Below, in pieces: positions 49,991 through 58,709 of a stretch of DNA of 64,000 bases (positions within the stretch are counted from its first letter, which is position 1; each line of letters opens with the position of its first letter). Below the pieces are notes generated by a model. That model did no database searches and was not told the DNA's origin. It saw nothing but the letters and a program-made list of their open reading frames with translations. The position numbers were made by a program, and so were the translations under genes. The stretch comes from Propionibacteriales bacterium (lineage in GTDB: Bacteria > Actinomycetota > Actinomycetes > Propionibacteriales > Nocardioidaceae): positions 186,001-250,000 of the forward strand of contig JAPLCB010000003.1 in assembly GCA_026392455.1 (NCBI GenBank), written 5' to 3'.

Positions 49991-51313
49991 ATGCGCTCCG
50001 AGCCGTCGATCCTGCACATCGACCTGGATGCGTTCTTCGCCGCCGTCGAGCAGCGCGACAAGCCCTCGCTGCGGGGGAAACCCGTCGTCGTCGGGGGGAT
50101 CGGCGGCCGGGGAGTCGTCGCAACGGCTTCCTACGAGGCCCGCGCCTTCGGGGTGCACTCGGCGATGCCCACGGCGGAGGCGCGTCGCCGGTGCCCCAAT
50201 GCTGCGTTCCTCGCCGGACGGTTCCACGCCTACCGCGAGACCAGCCACGCGGTGATGACCCTGTTCCGCAGCATCACCCCGTTGGTCGAACCGCTCTCGC
50301 TGGACGAGGCCTTCCTCGACCTCGCGGGCGCCGACCTGACCGATCTCTCCGTGACCGGCGTCAGCGGGTTCGCCCAGGAGCTCAAGGACCGGGTCCGCGA
50401 GGTCACCGGTGGCCTGACCGCCTCGGTGGGGATCGGCAGCTCCAAGTTCATCGCCAAGATCGCCAGTGAGCTGGACAAGCCCGACGGAATCGTCGTGGTC
50501 GCCCCCGGGATGGAACAGGACCTCCTGCGACCGATGCAGGTCACGGTGATTCCGGGAGTCGGTCCGGCTACCGCCGAGCACCTGCGCCGGATCGGCGTCC
50601 ACACGGTGGCCGAGCTCGAGCAGATCAGCGTCGAGGAGCTCGTCCGGGTACTCGGGACAGCCCAGGGTCGCAGCCTCTACCAGCTCGCGCGCGCCCAGGA
50701 CGACCGCCCGGTGGTGGCCGAGCGTGAAGCCAAGTCGATCAGCGTCGAGGACACCTACGAGACCGACCACGTCGACCGGCGGCTGCTGGAAGCCTTGACC
50801 GACCGCCAGGCCGCCAAGGTCACCGAGCGCCTGCGCAAGGCCCGGTTGTCCGGACGGACCGTGACGCTGAAGGTGCGCCTGCACGACTTCTCCACCCACA
50901 CCCGGTCAGCGACCCTCCCCGGTCCGACCGACGACACCCGCACGGTGGCCCGGGTGGCCCGCACGCTCCTGGGCGAGCTCGACACCTCCGGCGGTGTCCG
51001 GCTGCTCGGCGTCGGCGTGTCCGGGCTGGCGGACTGGATCCAGGACGACCTCTTCACCGACACCGACGCCGAGCCCGCGGAGGACCCGGACGAGGAAACT
51101 GCCACGGTCCTGGCCTCACTGACCCGTCGTCGCTCCTGGCTGCCGGGCCTCGACGTCGTCCACGACGAGCACGGTGAGGGCTGGGTCTGGGGGTCTGGGC
51201 GAGGCGTGGTGACGGTCCGGTTCGAGACCGCCGCCTCGCCCACCGGACGGGTGCTCAGCTTTGCCGCGGACGACCCGGCGCTGCACGTCACCCGGACAGC
51301 ACCCGAAGAATGA
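49991..51313 (+). CDS. dinB: DNA polymerase IV (Y-family, DinB)
   Basis: 440 residues. Catalytic acidic residues are visible in ILHIDLDAFFAAVEQRD (first Asp) and PLSLDEAFLDLAGAD (Asp-Glu). YEARAFGVHSAMPTAEARR and IASELDKPDG are family blocks, and VIPGVGPATAEHLRRIG is the helix-hairpin-helix thumb. The little-finger domain spans about 240-350. The last 80 residues (with GLDVVHDEHGEGWVWGSGRG) add a small SH3-like extension seen in actinobacterial Pol IV. No canonical beta-clamp motif is seen at the end. Its 3' end overlaps pxpC by 26 bases in the convergent direction. Confidence 0.92.
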   Translation: MRSEPSILHIDLDAFFAAVEQRDKPSLRGKPVVVGGIGGRGVVATASYEARAFGVHSAMPTAEARRRCPNAAFLAGRFHAYRETSHAVMTLFRSITPLVEPLSLDEAFLDLAGADLTDLSVTGVSGFAQELKDRVREVTGGLTASVGIGSSKFIAKIASELDKPDGIVVVAPGMEQDLLRPMQVTVIPGVGPATAEHLRRIGVHTVAELEQISVEELVRVLGTAQGRSLYQLARAQDDRPVVAEREAKSISVEDTYETDHVDRRLLEALTDRQAAKVTERLRKARLSGRTVTLKVRLHDFSTHTRSATLPGPTDDTRTVARVARTLLGELDTSGGVRLLGVGVSGLADWIQDDLFTDTDAEPAEDPDEETATVLASLTRRRSWLPGLDVVHDEHGEGWVWGSGRGVVTVRFETAASPTGRVLSFAADDPALHVTRTAPEE

Positions 51314-52145
51314 TCCGGTCGCCGGGCCGGGCCTGGGCGCAGACCACCAGGTCCTCGGAGCGCACCACCGCGACGACCGGGTAGCCACCGGTCGTCGGAT
51401 GGTCGGCCAGGAAAACGACCGGTTGTCCGCTCGGCGGTACCTGGACGGCCCCGAGCACCATCGGTTCGGTGGCAAGCTCGCCGGCGCGGCGCCGTACCAA
51501 TCCGGTCCCGGCCAACCGCAACCCGATCCGGTTGGACTCAGCCCCCACCGTGTAGGTGGCACCGTCGAGCCCGGCCAGCGATTCCGGCGAGAACCAGTCC
51601 GCGCGGGGCCCCAGGTCGACCCGGAGCACGCTGCCGGGACGCCGCCGAGGAATCTCGACCACGGGCGCGGGGTCCCCGGCGTCGCCCAACGGGAGCCGGT
51701 CGCCGACGCGGAGCGGAGCCGGCCCCAGCCCCGAGAGCAGGTCGGTGGCCCGGGAGCCCAGCACCGGATCGACCCCGACACCACCGGCGAAGCAGACGTA
51801 GGATCGCACCCCGTCGATGGCCGTGCCCACGTCGACCACAGCACCGGCCCGGACCGGGACCGGCGTTCCCCATCCGGCCTCCCGCCCGTCGACCCGGACC
51901 GAGCAGCCCGCGCCGGTGACCGCGAACCGGATCGCGACCGAGGCCCGGAAACGGACACCGGTCAGGGTCGTCTCCAGCGCGGCGGCATCCTCGGAGTTCC
52001 CGACCAGGCGGTTTCCCAGTCGCAGGGCTGGCTGGTCCAGGGCGCCTGAACGCGGGACACCGAGGTGGGCGTACCCGGGCCGCCCGAGGTCCTGGACGGT
52101 CGTCAGGGCACCGGGCTCCAGGACGTCCACGAACCGCTCAGTCAT
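51288..52145 (-). CDS. pxpC: 5-oxoprolinase subunit C (PxpC/KipA, biotin-dependent carboxyltransferase fold)
   Basis: 285 residues: VLEPGALTTVQDLGRPGYAH at the start, HLGVPRSGALDQPALRLGNR, and the C-terminal VVFLADHPTTGGYPVVAVV block, all typical of PxpC. With PxpB and PxpA it hydrolyses 5-oxoproline to glutamate using ATP. The ATG overlaps the end of pxpB by 8 bases. Confidence 0.9.
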   Translation of the reverse strand: MTERFVDVLEPGALTTVQDLGRPGYAHLGVPRSGALDQPALRLGNRLVGNSEDAAALETTLTGVRFRASVAIRFAVTGAGCSVRVDGREAGWGTPVPVRAGAVVDVGTAIDGVRSYVCFAGGVGVDPVLGSRATDLLSGLGPAPLRVGDRLPLGDAGDPAPVVEIPRRRPGSVLRVDLGPRADWFSPESLAGLDGATYTVGAESNRIGLRLAGTGLVRRRAGELATEPMVLGAVQVPPSGQPVVFLADHPTTGGYPVVAVVRSEDLVVCAQARPGDRIILRVLSG

Positions 52146-52749
52146 CGACGAACACCACCCGGGTCCCGGGGGTCAACAGAACCGGATCGGCAGCGTCCGG
52201 CGTCCACAACGCGGCTGAGGTGGTGCCGATCAGCTGCCAACCACCTGGCGAGGAAGTCGGGTAGACACCGGTGTACTCGCCGGCCAGCCCCACGGCACCC
52301 GCCGGCACCCGCGGCCGGGGGTCCGGTCGCCGGGAGACTGCGAGCTCCGGGCCGAGCCCGGTGCAGTACGCGAAACCCGGGGCGAAACCGCAGAAGGCGA
52401 CCACGAACGAGGTCGAGCGGTGCCGAGCGACCACCTCCGCCGTCGTGCAGTCCCACTGCCGGGCGACCTCGTCGAGGTCGGGCCCGTCGTAGCGGGTCGG
52501 TAGCGCCACCAGTCGTCCGGGCAGCTCCGCGGTGGCGTGCCCCGGCACCGGTTCCCAGGTGGCCATCAGCTCGGCCGCCGCGCCAGGGTCCTCCAGCCCG
52601 TCGACGAGGACGGTTCGCGCGGCGGGGACGATCTCGTGTGCGCCCAGCAGTGCCCCTCGATCGCGCAGCAGCGCGTACGTCGCCCGCACCTCCGCGTCGT
52701 CGGCACACTCGACCAGCAGCGCGTGCTGCCCGACCGCGCGTGTTTCCAT
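52138..52749 (-). CDS. pxpB: 5-oxoprolinase subunit B (PxpB/KipI)
   Basis: 203 residues with the PxpB pattern: LVECADDAEVRATYALLRDR, VVAFCGFAPGFAYCTGLGPE and PAGAVGLAGEYTGVYPTSSP then GGWQLIGTT. The ATG at 52749 has CAGACT 6 bases upstream; the longer frame to 52767 would include that hexamer. Co-transcribed with pxpC. Unusually, pxpA is not adjacent but lies 454 bases upstream. Confidence 0.9.
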   Translation of the reverse strand: METRAVGQHALLVECADDAEVRATYALLRDRGALLGAHEIVPAARTVLVDGLEDPGAAAELMATWEPVPGHATAELPGRLVALPTRYDGPDLDEVARQWDCTTAEVVARHRSTSFVVAFCGFAPGFAYCTGLGPELAVSRRPDPRPRVPAGAVGLAGEYTGVYPTSSPGGWQLIGTTSAALWTPDAADPVLLTPGTRVVFVDD

Positions 52750-52810
52750 GTCCACAGTCTGACGCACCTGCGTACCAGGTCAGCCAGAATGCCCGGAGGA
52801 TGATTAGCAT

Positions 52811-52829
52811 CGGCATTTCCGGAATGCCG
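52811..52829. promoter_or_regulatory. Inverted repeat in the pxpB upstream region
   Basis: CGGCATT and AATGCCG flank a 5-base spacer, 60 bases before the pxpB start. A possible operator; the regulator is unknown. Confidence 0.4.
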
Positions 52830-52864
52830 GGACTGGCCCAGAAAGAATGCACTCGAAAATGGAC

Positions 52865-52901
52865 GTAGGGCCCGCGAAAGTATGAGTTTCACGGGCCCTA
52901 C
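52865..52901. terminator. Long hairpin between pxpA and pxpB
   Basis: GTAGGGCCCG-C-GAAA pairs with TTTC-A-CGGGCCCTAC around a 7-base loop (stem of 14 pairs with one mismatch). In the direction of pxpA transcription it would end the pxpA message before pxpB. Confidence 0.65.
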
Positions 52902-53087
52902 AGGCGAACCGGCGGTGGCACTCCAGTCCTGAACGACGATCTGCACCGGTCCCAAATCCCTCTACCACCGAGGGATTCCCGACGAGTTGCCCCGCCAGCC
53001 GAAACCAGCTCTTCCTGCCGTTCCCCGCCTCCCTTACGGGTTGCGGTAAGAGATTTCTACGCTCGTCAGAGCAGGTGCGCAAGAGGT

Positions 53088-53203
53088 TTATCCAACATTT
53101 CTCGAGAACTTTCGATGGTCGTGAGGTTCTCCACACCCGCGGGTTATTCATCCACAGAAAATGCCCTGTTTCCACAGGGTTCTACACAGGGACCTGTGGA
53201 GAA
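53088..53203. other. Cluster of six DnaA-box-like 9-mers
   Basis: Compared with TTATCCACA: TTATCCAAC at 53088 (two mismatches), TTCTCCACA at 53127 (one), TCATCCACA at 53148 (one), GTTTCCACA at 53168 (two), TTCTACACA at 53180 (two), and TTCTCCACA on the minus strand at 53195-53203 (one). All fall in 116 non-coding bases next to the pxpA stop. No dnaA or dnaN is in the window. Confidence 0.5.
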
Positions 53204-53929
53204 CTACCGGTCCCGCACGGCCTGGATGACGTAGCCCGCCGCTTGGAGTCCGGCGCGAACGGCCAGAGCGGTGCGGACAGCTCCGGGCGAGTCTCCGTGC
53301 AGGCAGAGGCTCTCGACCCCCGGCTCTGCGGCAAGCCTGGCCGCGTTCGCCGCGACGGCAGCCGGTTGCGTGACCAGAGCTCCGGGACTGCCCCGCGGGA
53401 CAAGTCTCCCGTCAGCGGTGTACCCGCGATCGGGAAACGCCTCCCCGACGAACCTGCGCCCGGCGGCGGCCGTGGCCACCGCCAGCGTGGACCCGGGCAG
53501 GCCCAGGACCGCAAGCGCACCGCTGCCGAGCAGGAAGGCGTCGGCCTGGTCCGGGTCGTCAGCGATCCGGTTGTAGAGGGCACCGTGCGCCCGGACGTAG
53601 GAGACCCGGGTCCCGGCAGCAGCCGCCGCCTCGGTCAGCAGCGCAATCTGCTCAGCCACCCAGCCGCTCAGGATCTCGGGATCGACGTCCATCGGTCGGC
53701 GCCCGAAACCCTCGCGGTCCGCGTACGAGACCTGGGCCCCGATCACCACGCCCCGGACCACCGAACGTTCGCAGACCTCCGCCATGACCCTCGCGTCCCC
53801 GGCGTGGAAGCCGCAGGCGACGTTGGCGCTGCTGACGACCTCCAGGAGGCCGGCGTCGTCGGTGACTCCCTCGCCGAGATCGGCGTTCAGGTCGATCCGC
53901 AGCAGTTCAGGAGAAATATCCGGGCTCAC
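53204..53929 (-). CDS. pxpA: 5-oxoprolinase subunit A (PxpA, LamB/YcsF family)
   Basis: 241 residues. LRIDLNADLGEG opens the TIM-like fold, followed by VSSANVACGFHAGDARVM, VRAHGALYNRIADDPDQADA and VESLCLHGDSPGA near the end, the usual family residues for 5-oxoproline binding. The GTG at 53929 is chosen because CAGACT stands exactly 6 bases upstream; a GTG at 53950 would add seven non-conserved residues. Confidence 0.9.
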   Translation of the reverse strand: MSPDISPELLRIDLNADLGEGVTDDAGLLEVVSSANVACGFHAGDARVMAEVCERSVVRGVVIGAQVSYADREGFGRRPMDVDPEILSGWVAEQIALLTEAAAAAGTRVSYVRAHGALYNRIADDPDQADAFLLGSGALAVLGLPGSTLAVATAAAGRRFVGEAFPDRGYTADGRLVPRGSPGALVTQPAAVAANAARLAAEPGVESLCLHGDSPGAVRTALAVRAGLQAAGYVIQAVRDR

Positions 53930-54129
53930 CTGACCAGTCTGTCCCACCACCGGCTCCGAACTATCTCTGAGAAGTCACTGAGAAGGCGTGAAACCGGCAA
54001 CTTCGGGCACTTCTCGAGCGTCGTACATCTCGTAAGGAAGCAACCGGACGGGAATCCTCGGTCCGGACCAGGCGTTGAATCCAGTGGAGCCCGTCAGCCC
54101 GGCTCCGTCGCAGGAAAGAGAGGGCCCCC

Positions 54130-55077
54130 GTGACCGTACGAAGCACGGAGCGTGAGATCGAAGGCCGCGACAGCGTCGGCCTGTACCTCGACGAGATCGC
54201 CCGCACGCCTCTGCTCGATGCCATCACCGAGGTCGAGCTGTCCAAGACCATCGAAGCCGGCCTGTTCGCGGCCCAGCTTCTCGCCGAAGGTCGCACCGGA
54301 CGCCGCAAGGGCGGAGCCCCGGGCTTCGCCACGGTCGAGGAGCTCGAGTGGCTGGTCGAGGAGGGCGAACGAGCCGTCCAGCAGTTCATCAACGCCAACC
54401 TGCGCCTGGTCGTGTCGATCGCCCGCAAGTACGGCCGCAGCGCGATGCCGATGCTCGACCTGATCCAGGAGGGCAACACCGGCCTGATCCGCGCCGTCGA
54501 GAAGTTCGACTACGCCAAGGGCTACAAGTTCTCGACGTACGCGACCTGGTGGGTCCGTCAGGCGATCACCCGAGGGATCGCCCAGCAGGCACGGGTCGTC
54601 CGGCTCCCGGTGCACGTCGTGGAGGAGCTCAACCAGGTCTCGTCGGCCCGACGCACCCTGGAGCGCCAGCTCGGCCGTGAACCGGACCCGACCGAGATCG
54701 CCGGTGAGCTCGGCATGGAGCTCGAGCGGGTCATCGACCTGATGGGCTGGGGACGCGACCACGTCAGCCTCGACACGCCGCTGGACGTCGACGGGGACAC
54801 CTCGCTCGGCGACCTGATCGCCCAGGAGAGCTCGCCCGGTCCGGACCTGAGCTTCCTGGACACCGAGGCCCGCGACCGGCTCAACAACCTGGTCGAGCGG
54901 CTCGACGAGCGTTCGGCCGACATCATCCGATCGCGCTACGGCCTGGTCGACGGTCGCCAGCACAAGCTCGCCGACATCGGCAACAAGCACGGCATCTCCG
55001 CCGAACGCGTCCGCCAGCTGGAGCGGGAGGCGATCGCGAAGCTGCGCCGCCTGGCTGATCCCGACCTGGCTGCCTGA
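54130..55077 (+). CDS. Group-2 sigma-70 factor (SigB/HrdA-like)
   Basis: 315 residues. Region 1.2 ([20 protein letters not shown]), region 2 ([20 protein letters not shown]), region 3 ([20 protein letters not shown]) and region 4.2 ([20 protein letters not shown]) are complete. It lacks the long N-terminal tail of SigA, and region 2.4 is almost identical to SigA, so promoters should be similar but used under other conditions. GAGAGGG lies just before the GTG start. Group-2 membership is clear; the exact subgroup name is not. Confidence 0.92.
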   Translation: MTVRSTEREIEGRDSVGLYLDEIARTPLLDAITEVELSKTIEAGLFAAQLLAEGRTGRRKGGAPGFATVEELEWLVEEGERAVQQFINANLRLVVSIARKYGRSAMPMLDLIQEGNTGLIRAVEKFDYAKGYKFSTYATWWVRQAITRGIAQQARVVRLPVHVVEELNQVSSARRTLERQLGREPDPTEIAGELGMELERVIDLMGWGRDHVSLDTPLDVDGDTSLGDLIAQESSPGPDLSFLDTEARDRLNNLVERLDERSADIIRSRYGLVDGRQHKLADIGNKHGISAERVRQLEREAIAKLRRLADPDLAA

Positions 55078-55098
55078 CGCTCCCCCGACCGGTCGCGA

Positions 55099-55698
55099 CT
55101 ACGCGTCGCGGCCGACCAGCACCTCGAAGACCTCCGTCACCCGGTGACGGAGGTCTTCGAGCGTCCCGGTGTTCTCGATGACGTGGGTCGCGATCGCGAG
55201 CCGGTCCTCGCGGCTGGCCTGGGCCGCCATCCGGGCCTGCGCCTCGTCCACGGTCCAGCCACGGTCACGGACCATCCGCTCGACCTGCGTCTGGGGCGGT
55301 ACGTCGACCACCACGACGGCATCGAAGGTGCCGGCCCGTCCGCTCTCGGCCAGCAGCGGGATGTCGTGGACCACCAGCGAACCCTCGGGGGCGTTGCCCT
55401 CCAGGTCGATGATCCGCTGGAAGACCAGCGGGTGCACGATCGCCTCGAGCCGCTTACGAGCCGCAACGTCACCGAAGACCAGTGCGCCCATGGCCGGGCG
55501 GTCCAGGTCGCCGTCCGGGGTCAGCAGGCCCTCCCCGAACTCGGCGACAACAGCCGCCAGACCGGGAGTTCCCTTCTCGACCACCTCGCGGGCGAGCAGG
55601 TCGCCGTCGATGATCACCGCCCCCAGCTCGGCCAGGATCGCCGAGACCGTGCTCTTGCCCGATGCGATTCCGCCGGTCAGCCCCACTCGTGTCGTCAC
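55099..55698 (-). CDS. coaE: Dephospho-CoA kinase CoaE
   Basis: 199 residues. The Walker A loop is GLTGGIASGKSTV (residues 6-18), followed by IDGDLLAREVVEKGTPGL and VVHDIPLLAESG, the substrate and lid regions. It phosphorylates dephospho-CoA in the last step of CoA synthesis. Length is that of the single-domain bacterial enzyme, without the extra C-terminal UPF0157 domain found in some actinobacteria. GATAAT is 6 bases before the GTG start. Confidence 0.95.
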   Translation of the reverse strand: MTTRVGLTGGIASGKSTVSAILAELGAVIIDGDLLAREVVEKGTPGLAAVVAEFGEGLLTPDGDLDRPAMGALVFGDVAARKRLEAIVHPLVFQRIIDLEGNAPEGSLVVHDIPLLAESGRAGTFDAVVVVDVPPQTQVERMVRDRGWTVDEAQARMAAQASREDRLAIATHVIENTGTLEDLRHRVTEVFEVLVGRDA

Positions 55699-55704
55699 CC
55701 GGCC

Positions 55705-55710
55705 ATTATC
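55705..55710 (-). promoter_or_regulatory. -10 element for coaE (leaderless)
   Basis: GATAAT with a 6-base gap to the GTG. Confidence 0.45.
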
Positions 55711-55730
55711 CCCGGGTCAGTGCGGATGGC

Positions 55731-56399
55731 TCACGGATGCAGCACGAACTCCGCCTCGACCTCGGCACGGACCTCGATGGCGCGCGGAACCAGATCACCG
55801 TGGGACTCCGGGGGCGAGCCGCCGTAGCTGCGGTCCAGCAGCAGCTCGGAACCCGTCACCCCCGGCGCGACGAAACCCAGCCCCGGATCGGACAGCGCCC
55901 TGCACTTCACGGCTCCGAGGTCGAGCGCGTCGGCGTAGTTCTGCGCGCGGGTGCGCGCGTCGAGCACGGCGCGTTGCTGGGCCTTCGTCTCGACGACCGA
56001 CCGCCGCTTCGCGGTGAGTGCCCACTGGACGCCGTCGACGCTGAACCCGCTGATGTCCACGGCCTTGCGGACCCACAACGCCAGCGCGGCAAAGTCCGAG
56101 AACTTCACCTCGGCGGAGATCGAGACCTGGTGGCGCGGCAGCAGCGGCTGGTTGTCGCGGTCGTGCGGCGTCCAGGAGTAGGTGCTCAGCTGGTCGACCG
56201 CGTACCAGGTCACCGGTCCTTGGCGCTTGTCGTGCAGCTCGTCGATCGACCGCAGCAGGCGGGTCTGGCCGTCGGTGACGGCCGCCATCACCGCCCCGAG
56301 GTCGTCGCTCTCGAGCCGGATCTGGACACGCACCGTCCCGCGCTCGGCGGGAACGGACGTGGTGTGGCTGCCGCGGACGCGGATCGTGATCGGTTCCAT
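55731..56399 (-). CDS. SIMPL-domain (DUF541) protein
   Basis: 222 residues with the SIMPL pattern of alternating strands and helices: TIRVRGSHTTSVPAERGTVR at the start, the DARTRAQNYADALDLGAVKC helix and the closing RAIEVRAEVEAEFVL strand. No signal peptide, although many relatives are exported. Function unknown. TACGGT lies 6 bases before the ATG, opposed by the promoter of the divergent ligase gene. Confidence 0.85.
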   Translation of the reverse strand: MEPITIRVRGSHTTSVPAERGTVRVQIRLESDDLGAVMAAVTDGQTRLLRSIDELHDKRQGPVTWYAVDQLSTYSWTPHDRDNQPLLPRHQVSISAEVKFSDFAALALWVRKAVDISGFSVDGVQWALTAKRRSVVETKAQQRAVLDARTRAQNYADALDLGAVKCRALSDPGLGFVAPGVTGSELLLDRSYGGSPPESHGDLVPRAIEVRAEVEAEFVLHP

Positions 56400-56405
56400 G
56401 CGCCG

Positions 56406-56411
56406 ACCGTA
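56406..56411 (-). promoter_or_regulatory. -10 element for the SIMPL gene (leaderless)
   Basis: TACGGT with a 6-base gap to the ATG. Confidence 0.5.
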
Positions 56412-56437
56412 CGACCGGGGTCCGACACGACGTACGG

Positions 56438-56443
56438 GAGAAT
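56438..56443 (+). promoter_or_regulatory. -10 element for the ligase at 56450 (leaderless)
   Basis: GAGAAT with a 6-base gap to the ATG. Confidence 0.4.
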
Positions 56444-56449
56444 GGCCCC

Positions 56450-57709
56450 ATGTCGACTCCGCTGCTGCGCACCGGCGACCGGGTGGCGCTGCTGGTCCCC
56501 GGTTCGGCGGCGTACGTCGACGCGGTGCTGTCGATGCTGGTCCGCGGCATCGTCCCGATCCCGCTGGACCCGCGGCTCACCGAGGTGGAGCGCAGCGGCA
56601 TCCTGGCCGGGCTCGCCCCGGCACTGGTCGTCTCCGACGAGCGACAGCTGCCGGGGCTGGCGACGGGTTGGCAGCCCGGCGACGTGCCGCTGACCCGACC
56701 GATGCACGTCACCAGCGGCACCACGGGAGCTCCCAAGGGCGTCGAGAGCGGTCTGCTGACCAGGGCTGACGCCTCGGCCCTGGTCGCCGAGGAGCGCGAC
56801 CTGTGGGGGTTCGGACCCGATGACGTCAACCTGGTGCTCAGCCCGCTCTACCACTCCGCTCCGCTCCGTTTCGCGATCGGGACGCTCCTGGCCGGCGGAC
56901 GGATCGTGACGCCGGGCGCGTTCGACCCGATCACCGCGACCGCCGCGATCACGACCGAGCGGCCGACCACGATGTTCTGCGTCCCGGCCCACCTGCAGCG
57001 GCTGTTCGCGCACTGGGACGCCGTGACCGAGGCGGGTGGCGCGGGGCCCGACCTCGGCTCGTTCCGGCTGGTCGCCCATGCCGGGGCGCCCTGCCCGGAC
57101 CACGTGAAGCGCCGACTGATCGAGGCCTTCCCCGCAGGCAGCACCTGGGAGTTCTACGGCGCGACCGAAGGCCAGTTCACCGCCTGCCGGAGCGAGGACT
57201 GGCTGCTGCGTCCGGGGACCGTCGGACGGGCTCGGCCGCAGCGGACCCTGCACGTCGACGACGACGGCATGATCTGGTGCACCGTTCCACCGCACGCCCG
57301 GTTCCGCTACTTCAACTCCCCGGACAAGACGGCCGCCGCGTGGCGCGGCGACGCCTTCAGCGTCGGCGACCTCGGACGCCTCGACCCGGACGGCTTCCTG
57401 TACCTCGAGGGTCGCCGGGAGGACCTGGTCATCTCCGGTGGGGTGAACGTCTACCCGGCTGAGGTCGAGAACGCCTTGGCCGAGCACCCCGGAGTCACCG
57501 ACGTCGCCGTCTACGGGGTCACCGACGACACCTGGGGCCAACGGGTCTGCGCGGCCTACGTCGGGACCGCGACCACCGCCGAGCTCGACCAGTGGGCGCG
57601 TGAGCGGCTGGCGCCGCCCAAACGTCCCAAGCAGTACGTGGAGCTCGACGAGATCCCGCGCACCCTGACCGGGAAGATCCTGCGCCGGTCGCTCATGCAG
57701 GGCAGCTGA
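56450..57709 (+). CDS. Short acyl-CoA/AMP ligase
   Basis: 419 residues, about 80-100 shorter than usual because the N-terminal part before the GDRVALLVPGSAAYVDAVLS region is missing. The ATP loop MHVTSGTTGAPKGVESG, the EFYGATEGQ motif, GDLGRLDPDGFLYLEGRRED and the C-terminal catalytic Lys in TLTGKILRRSLM are intact. It should activate a carboxylic acid as an acyl-adenylate; the acid is unknown. It ends 17 bases inside the convergent GlxA-type regulator. Confidence 0.82.
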   Translation: MSTPLLRTGDRVALLVPGSAAYVDAVLSMLVRGIVPIPLDPRLTEVERSGILAGLAPALVVSDERQLPGLATGWQPGDVPLTRPMHVTSGTTGAPKGVESGLLTRADASALVAEERDLWGFGPDDVNLVLSPLYHSAPLRFAIGTLLAGGRIVTPGAFDPITATAAITTERPTTMFCVPAHLQRLFAHWDAVTEAGGAGPDLGSFRLVAHAGAPCPDHVKRRLIEAFPAGSTWEFYGATEGQFTACRSEDWLLRPGTVGRARPQRTLHVDDDGMIWCTVPPHARFRYFNSPDKTAAAWRGDAFSVGDLGRLDPDGFLYLEGRREDLVISGGVNVYPAEVENALAEHPGVTDVAVYGVTDDTWGQRVCAAYVGTATTAELDQWARERLAPPKRPKQYVELDEIPRTLTGKILRRSLMQGS

Positions 57710-58643
57710 ACGACTGCCGGTACCCCTGCGGACTGATGCCGCGGACCCGGCTGAAGTGCTGGCGCATGATCGCCGCGTTGCCGAAGCCGACCTCGGACGC
57801 GATCTGCTCGATCGCCGAGTCGGTGGCGACCAGCAGCTCTTCGGCGACGATCACCCGTTGGTTGGTGACCCAGGCGTGCGGGGTCGACCCGGTCTCGGCA
57901 CGGAACCGGCGCGCAAACGTGCGCGGCGACATGTGGGCGCGACGGGCCAGCTCCTCGACGCTGTGGTCCTCCGCGATGTTCTCGGTGATCCAGGTCAGCA
58001 GCGGCCCGAGGGTCTCGGCCGTGCAGTCGGGCACCGGCCGAGCGATGTACTGGGCCTGCCCGCCCTCGCGCTGAGGAGGCACCACCATCCGGCGCGCGAC
58101 CATCGACGCCACCCGCCCCCCGAACTCCTTGCGCCACACGTGCAGGCAGGCGTCCAGCCCGGCAGCGGAACCGGCCGCAGTGATTACGGGGTCCTCGTCG
58201 ACGTAGAGGACCTCGGGCACCACGCTGGCTCCGGGGAACTGGGCCTGCAGCTCGTCGGTGTACATCCAGTGGGTCGTGCAGTCGCGGCCGTCGAGCAGGC
58301 CGGCCTGACCCAGCACGAACGCGCCGGAGCAGACCGACAGCACCCGCGCACCACGAGCAACGGTGTCCTGCAGCACCTGGAGGAGCGCGTCCGGTGCCCG
58401 CTGGCTGAACTGGAACGCCGGGATGCAGACCAGGTCGGCCTCGGCAGCACGCTCCAGGCCGAGGTCGATGCTCAGGTCGAAACCCATGCTGGTGCGGACC
58501 TGGCCCGGGGTCGGCGTGCACACGTCGAACTCCAGCCGCGGGACACCGTGCGCGGTCCGGTCCAGGCCGAACGCCTCGCACAGGACCCCGAGCTCGAACG
58601 GGTTGCCGCCTTCGGTGGCGATGACAGCGACGTTGGAGAGCAT
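57693..58643 (-). CDS. GlxA-type AraC-family transcriptional regulator
   Basis: 316 residues. The N-terminal DJ-1/PfpI-like domain (about 1-185) has the nucleophile-elbow Cys in RVLSVCSGAFVLGQAGLLDG, and the C-terminal double helix-turn-helix is of AraC type (LARRAHMSPRTFARRFRAET, then VGFGNAAIMRQHFSRVRGIS). These regulators sense small metabolites. The two CTGCCA/TGGCAG inverted repeats just upstream are good candidates for its own operator. Confidence 0.9.
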   Translation of the reverse strand: MLSNVAVIATEGGNPFELGVLCEAFGLDRTAHGVPRLEFDVCTPTPGQVRTSMGFDLSIDLGLERAAEADLVCIPAFQFSQRAPDALLQVLQDTVARGARVLSVCSGAFVLGQAGLLDGRDCTTHWMYTDELQAQFPGASVVPEVLYVDEDPVITAAGSAAGLDACLHVWRKEFGGRVASMVARRMVVPPQREGGQAQYIARPVPDCTAETLGPLLTWITENIAEDHSVEELARRAHMSPRTFARRFRAETGSTPHAWVTNQRVIVAEELLVATDSAIEQIASEVGFGNAAIMRQHFSRVRGISPQGYRQSFSCPA

Positions 58644-58652
58644 CTACCCAGA

Positions 58653-58709
58653 CTGCCATGAAGTTGGCAGAAAATCGAGGAACCCTGTCATCTCTGCCAC
58701 TGTTGGCAG
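58653..58709. promoter_or_regulatory. Two CTGCCA-N-TGGCAG inverted repeats, candidate GlxA operator
   Basis: CTGCCA-6-TGGCAG at 58653-58670 and CTGCCA-4-TGGCAG at 58694-58709, centres 40 bases apart, in the 93-base divergent gap; a third half-site CTGCCA is at 58732. The hexamer CAGTCT before the regulator overlaps the first repeat. Confidence 0.55.

Larger units (their letters stand above)
52750..53203. other. 454-base gap splitting pxpA from pxpBC
   Basis: Contains, from left to right, an inverted repeat near the pxpB promoter (52811), a strong terminator (52865), about 180 bases with nothing I can name, and an AT-richer block with DnaA-box-like 9-mers (53088-53203). No protein-coding frame is supported. 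Confidence 0.6.

Noticed and set aside
53088-53203. The DnaA-box-like cluster as the chromosome origin.
   Set aside because: Actinobacterial oriC lies between dnaA and dnaN; neither is here, and the cluster has too few boxes.
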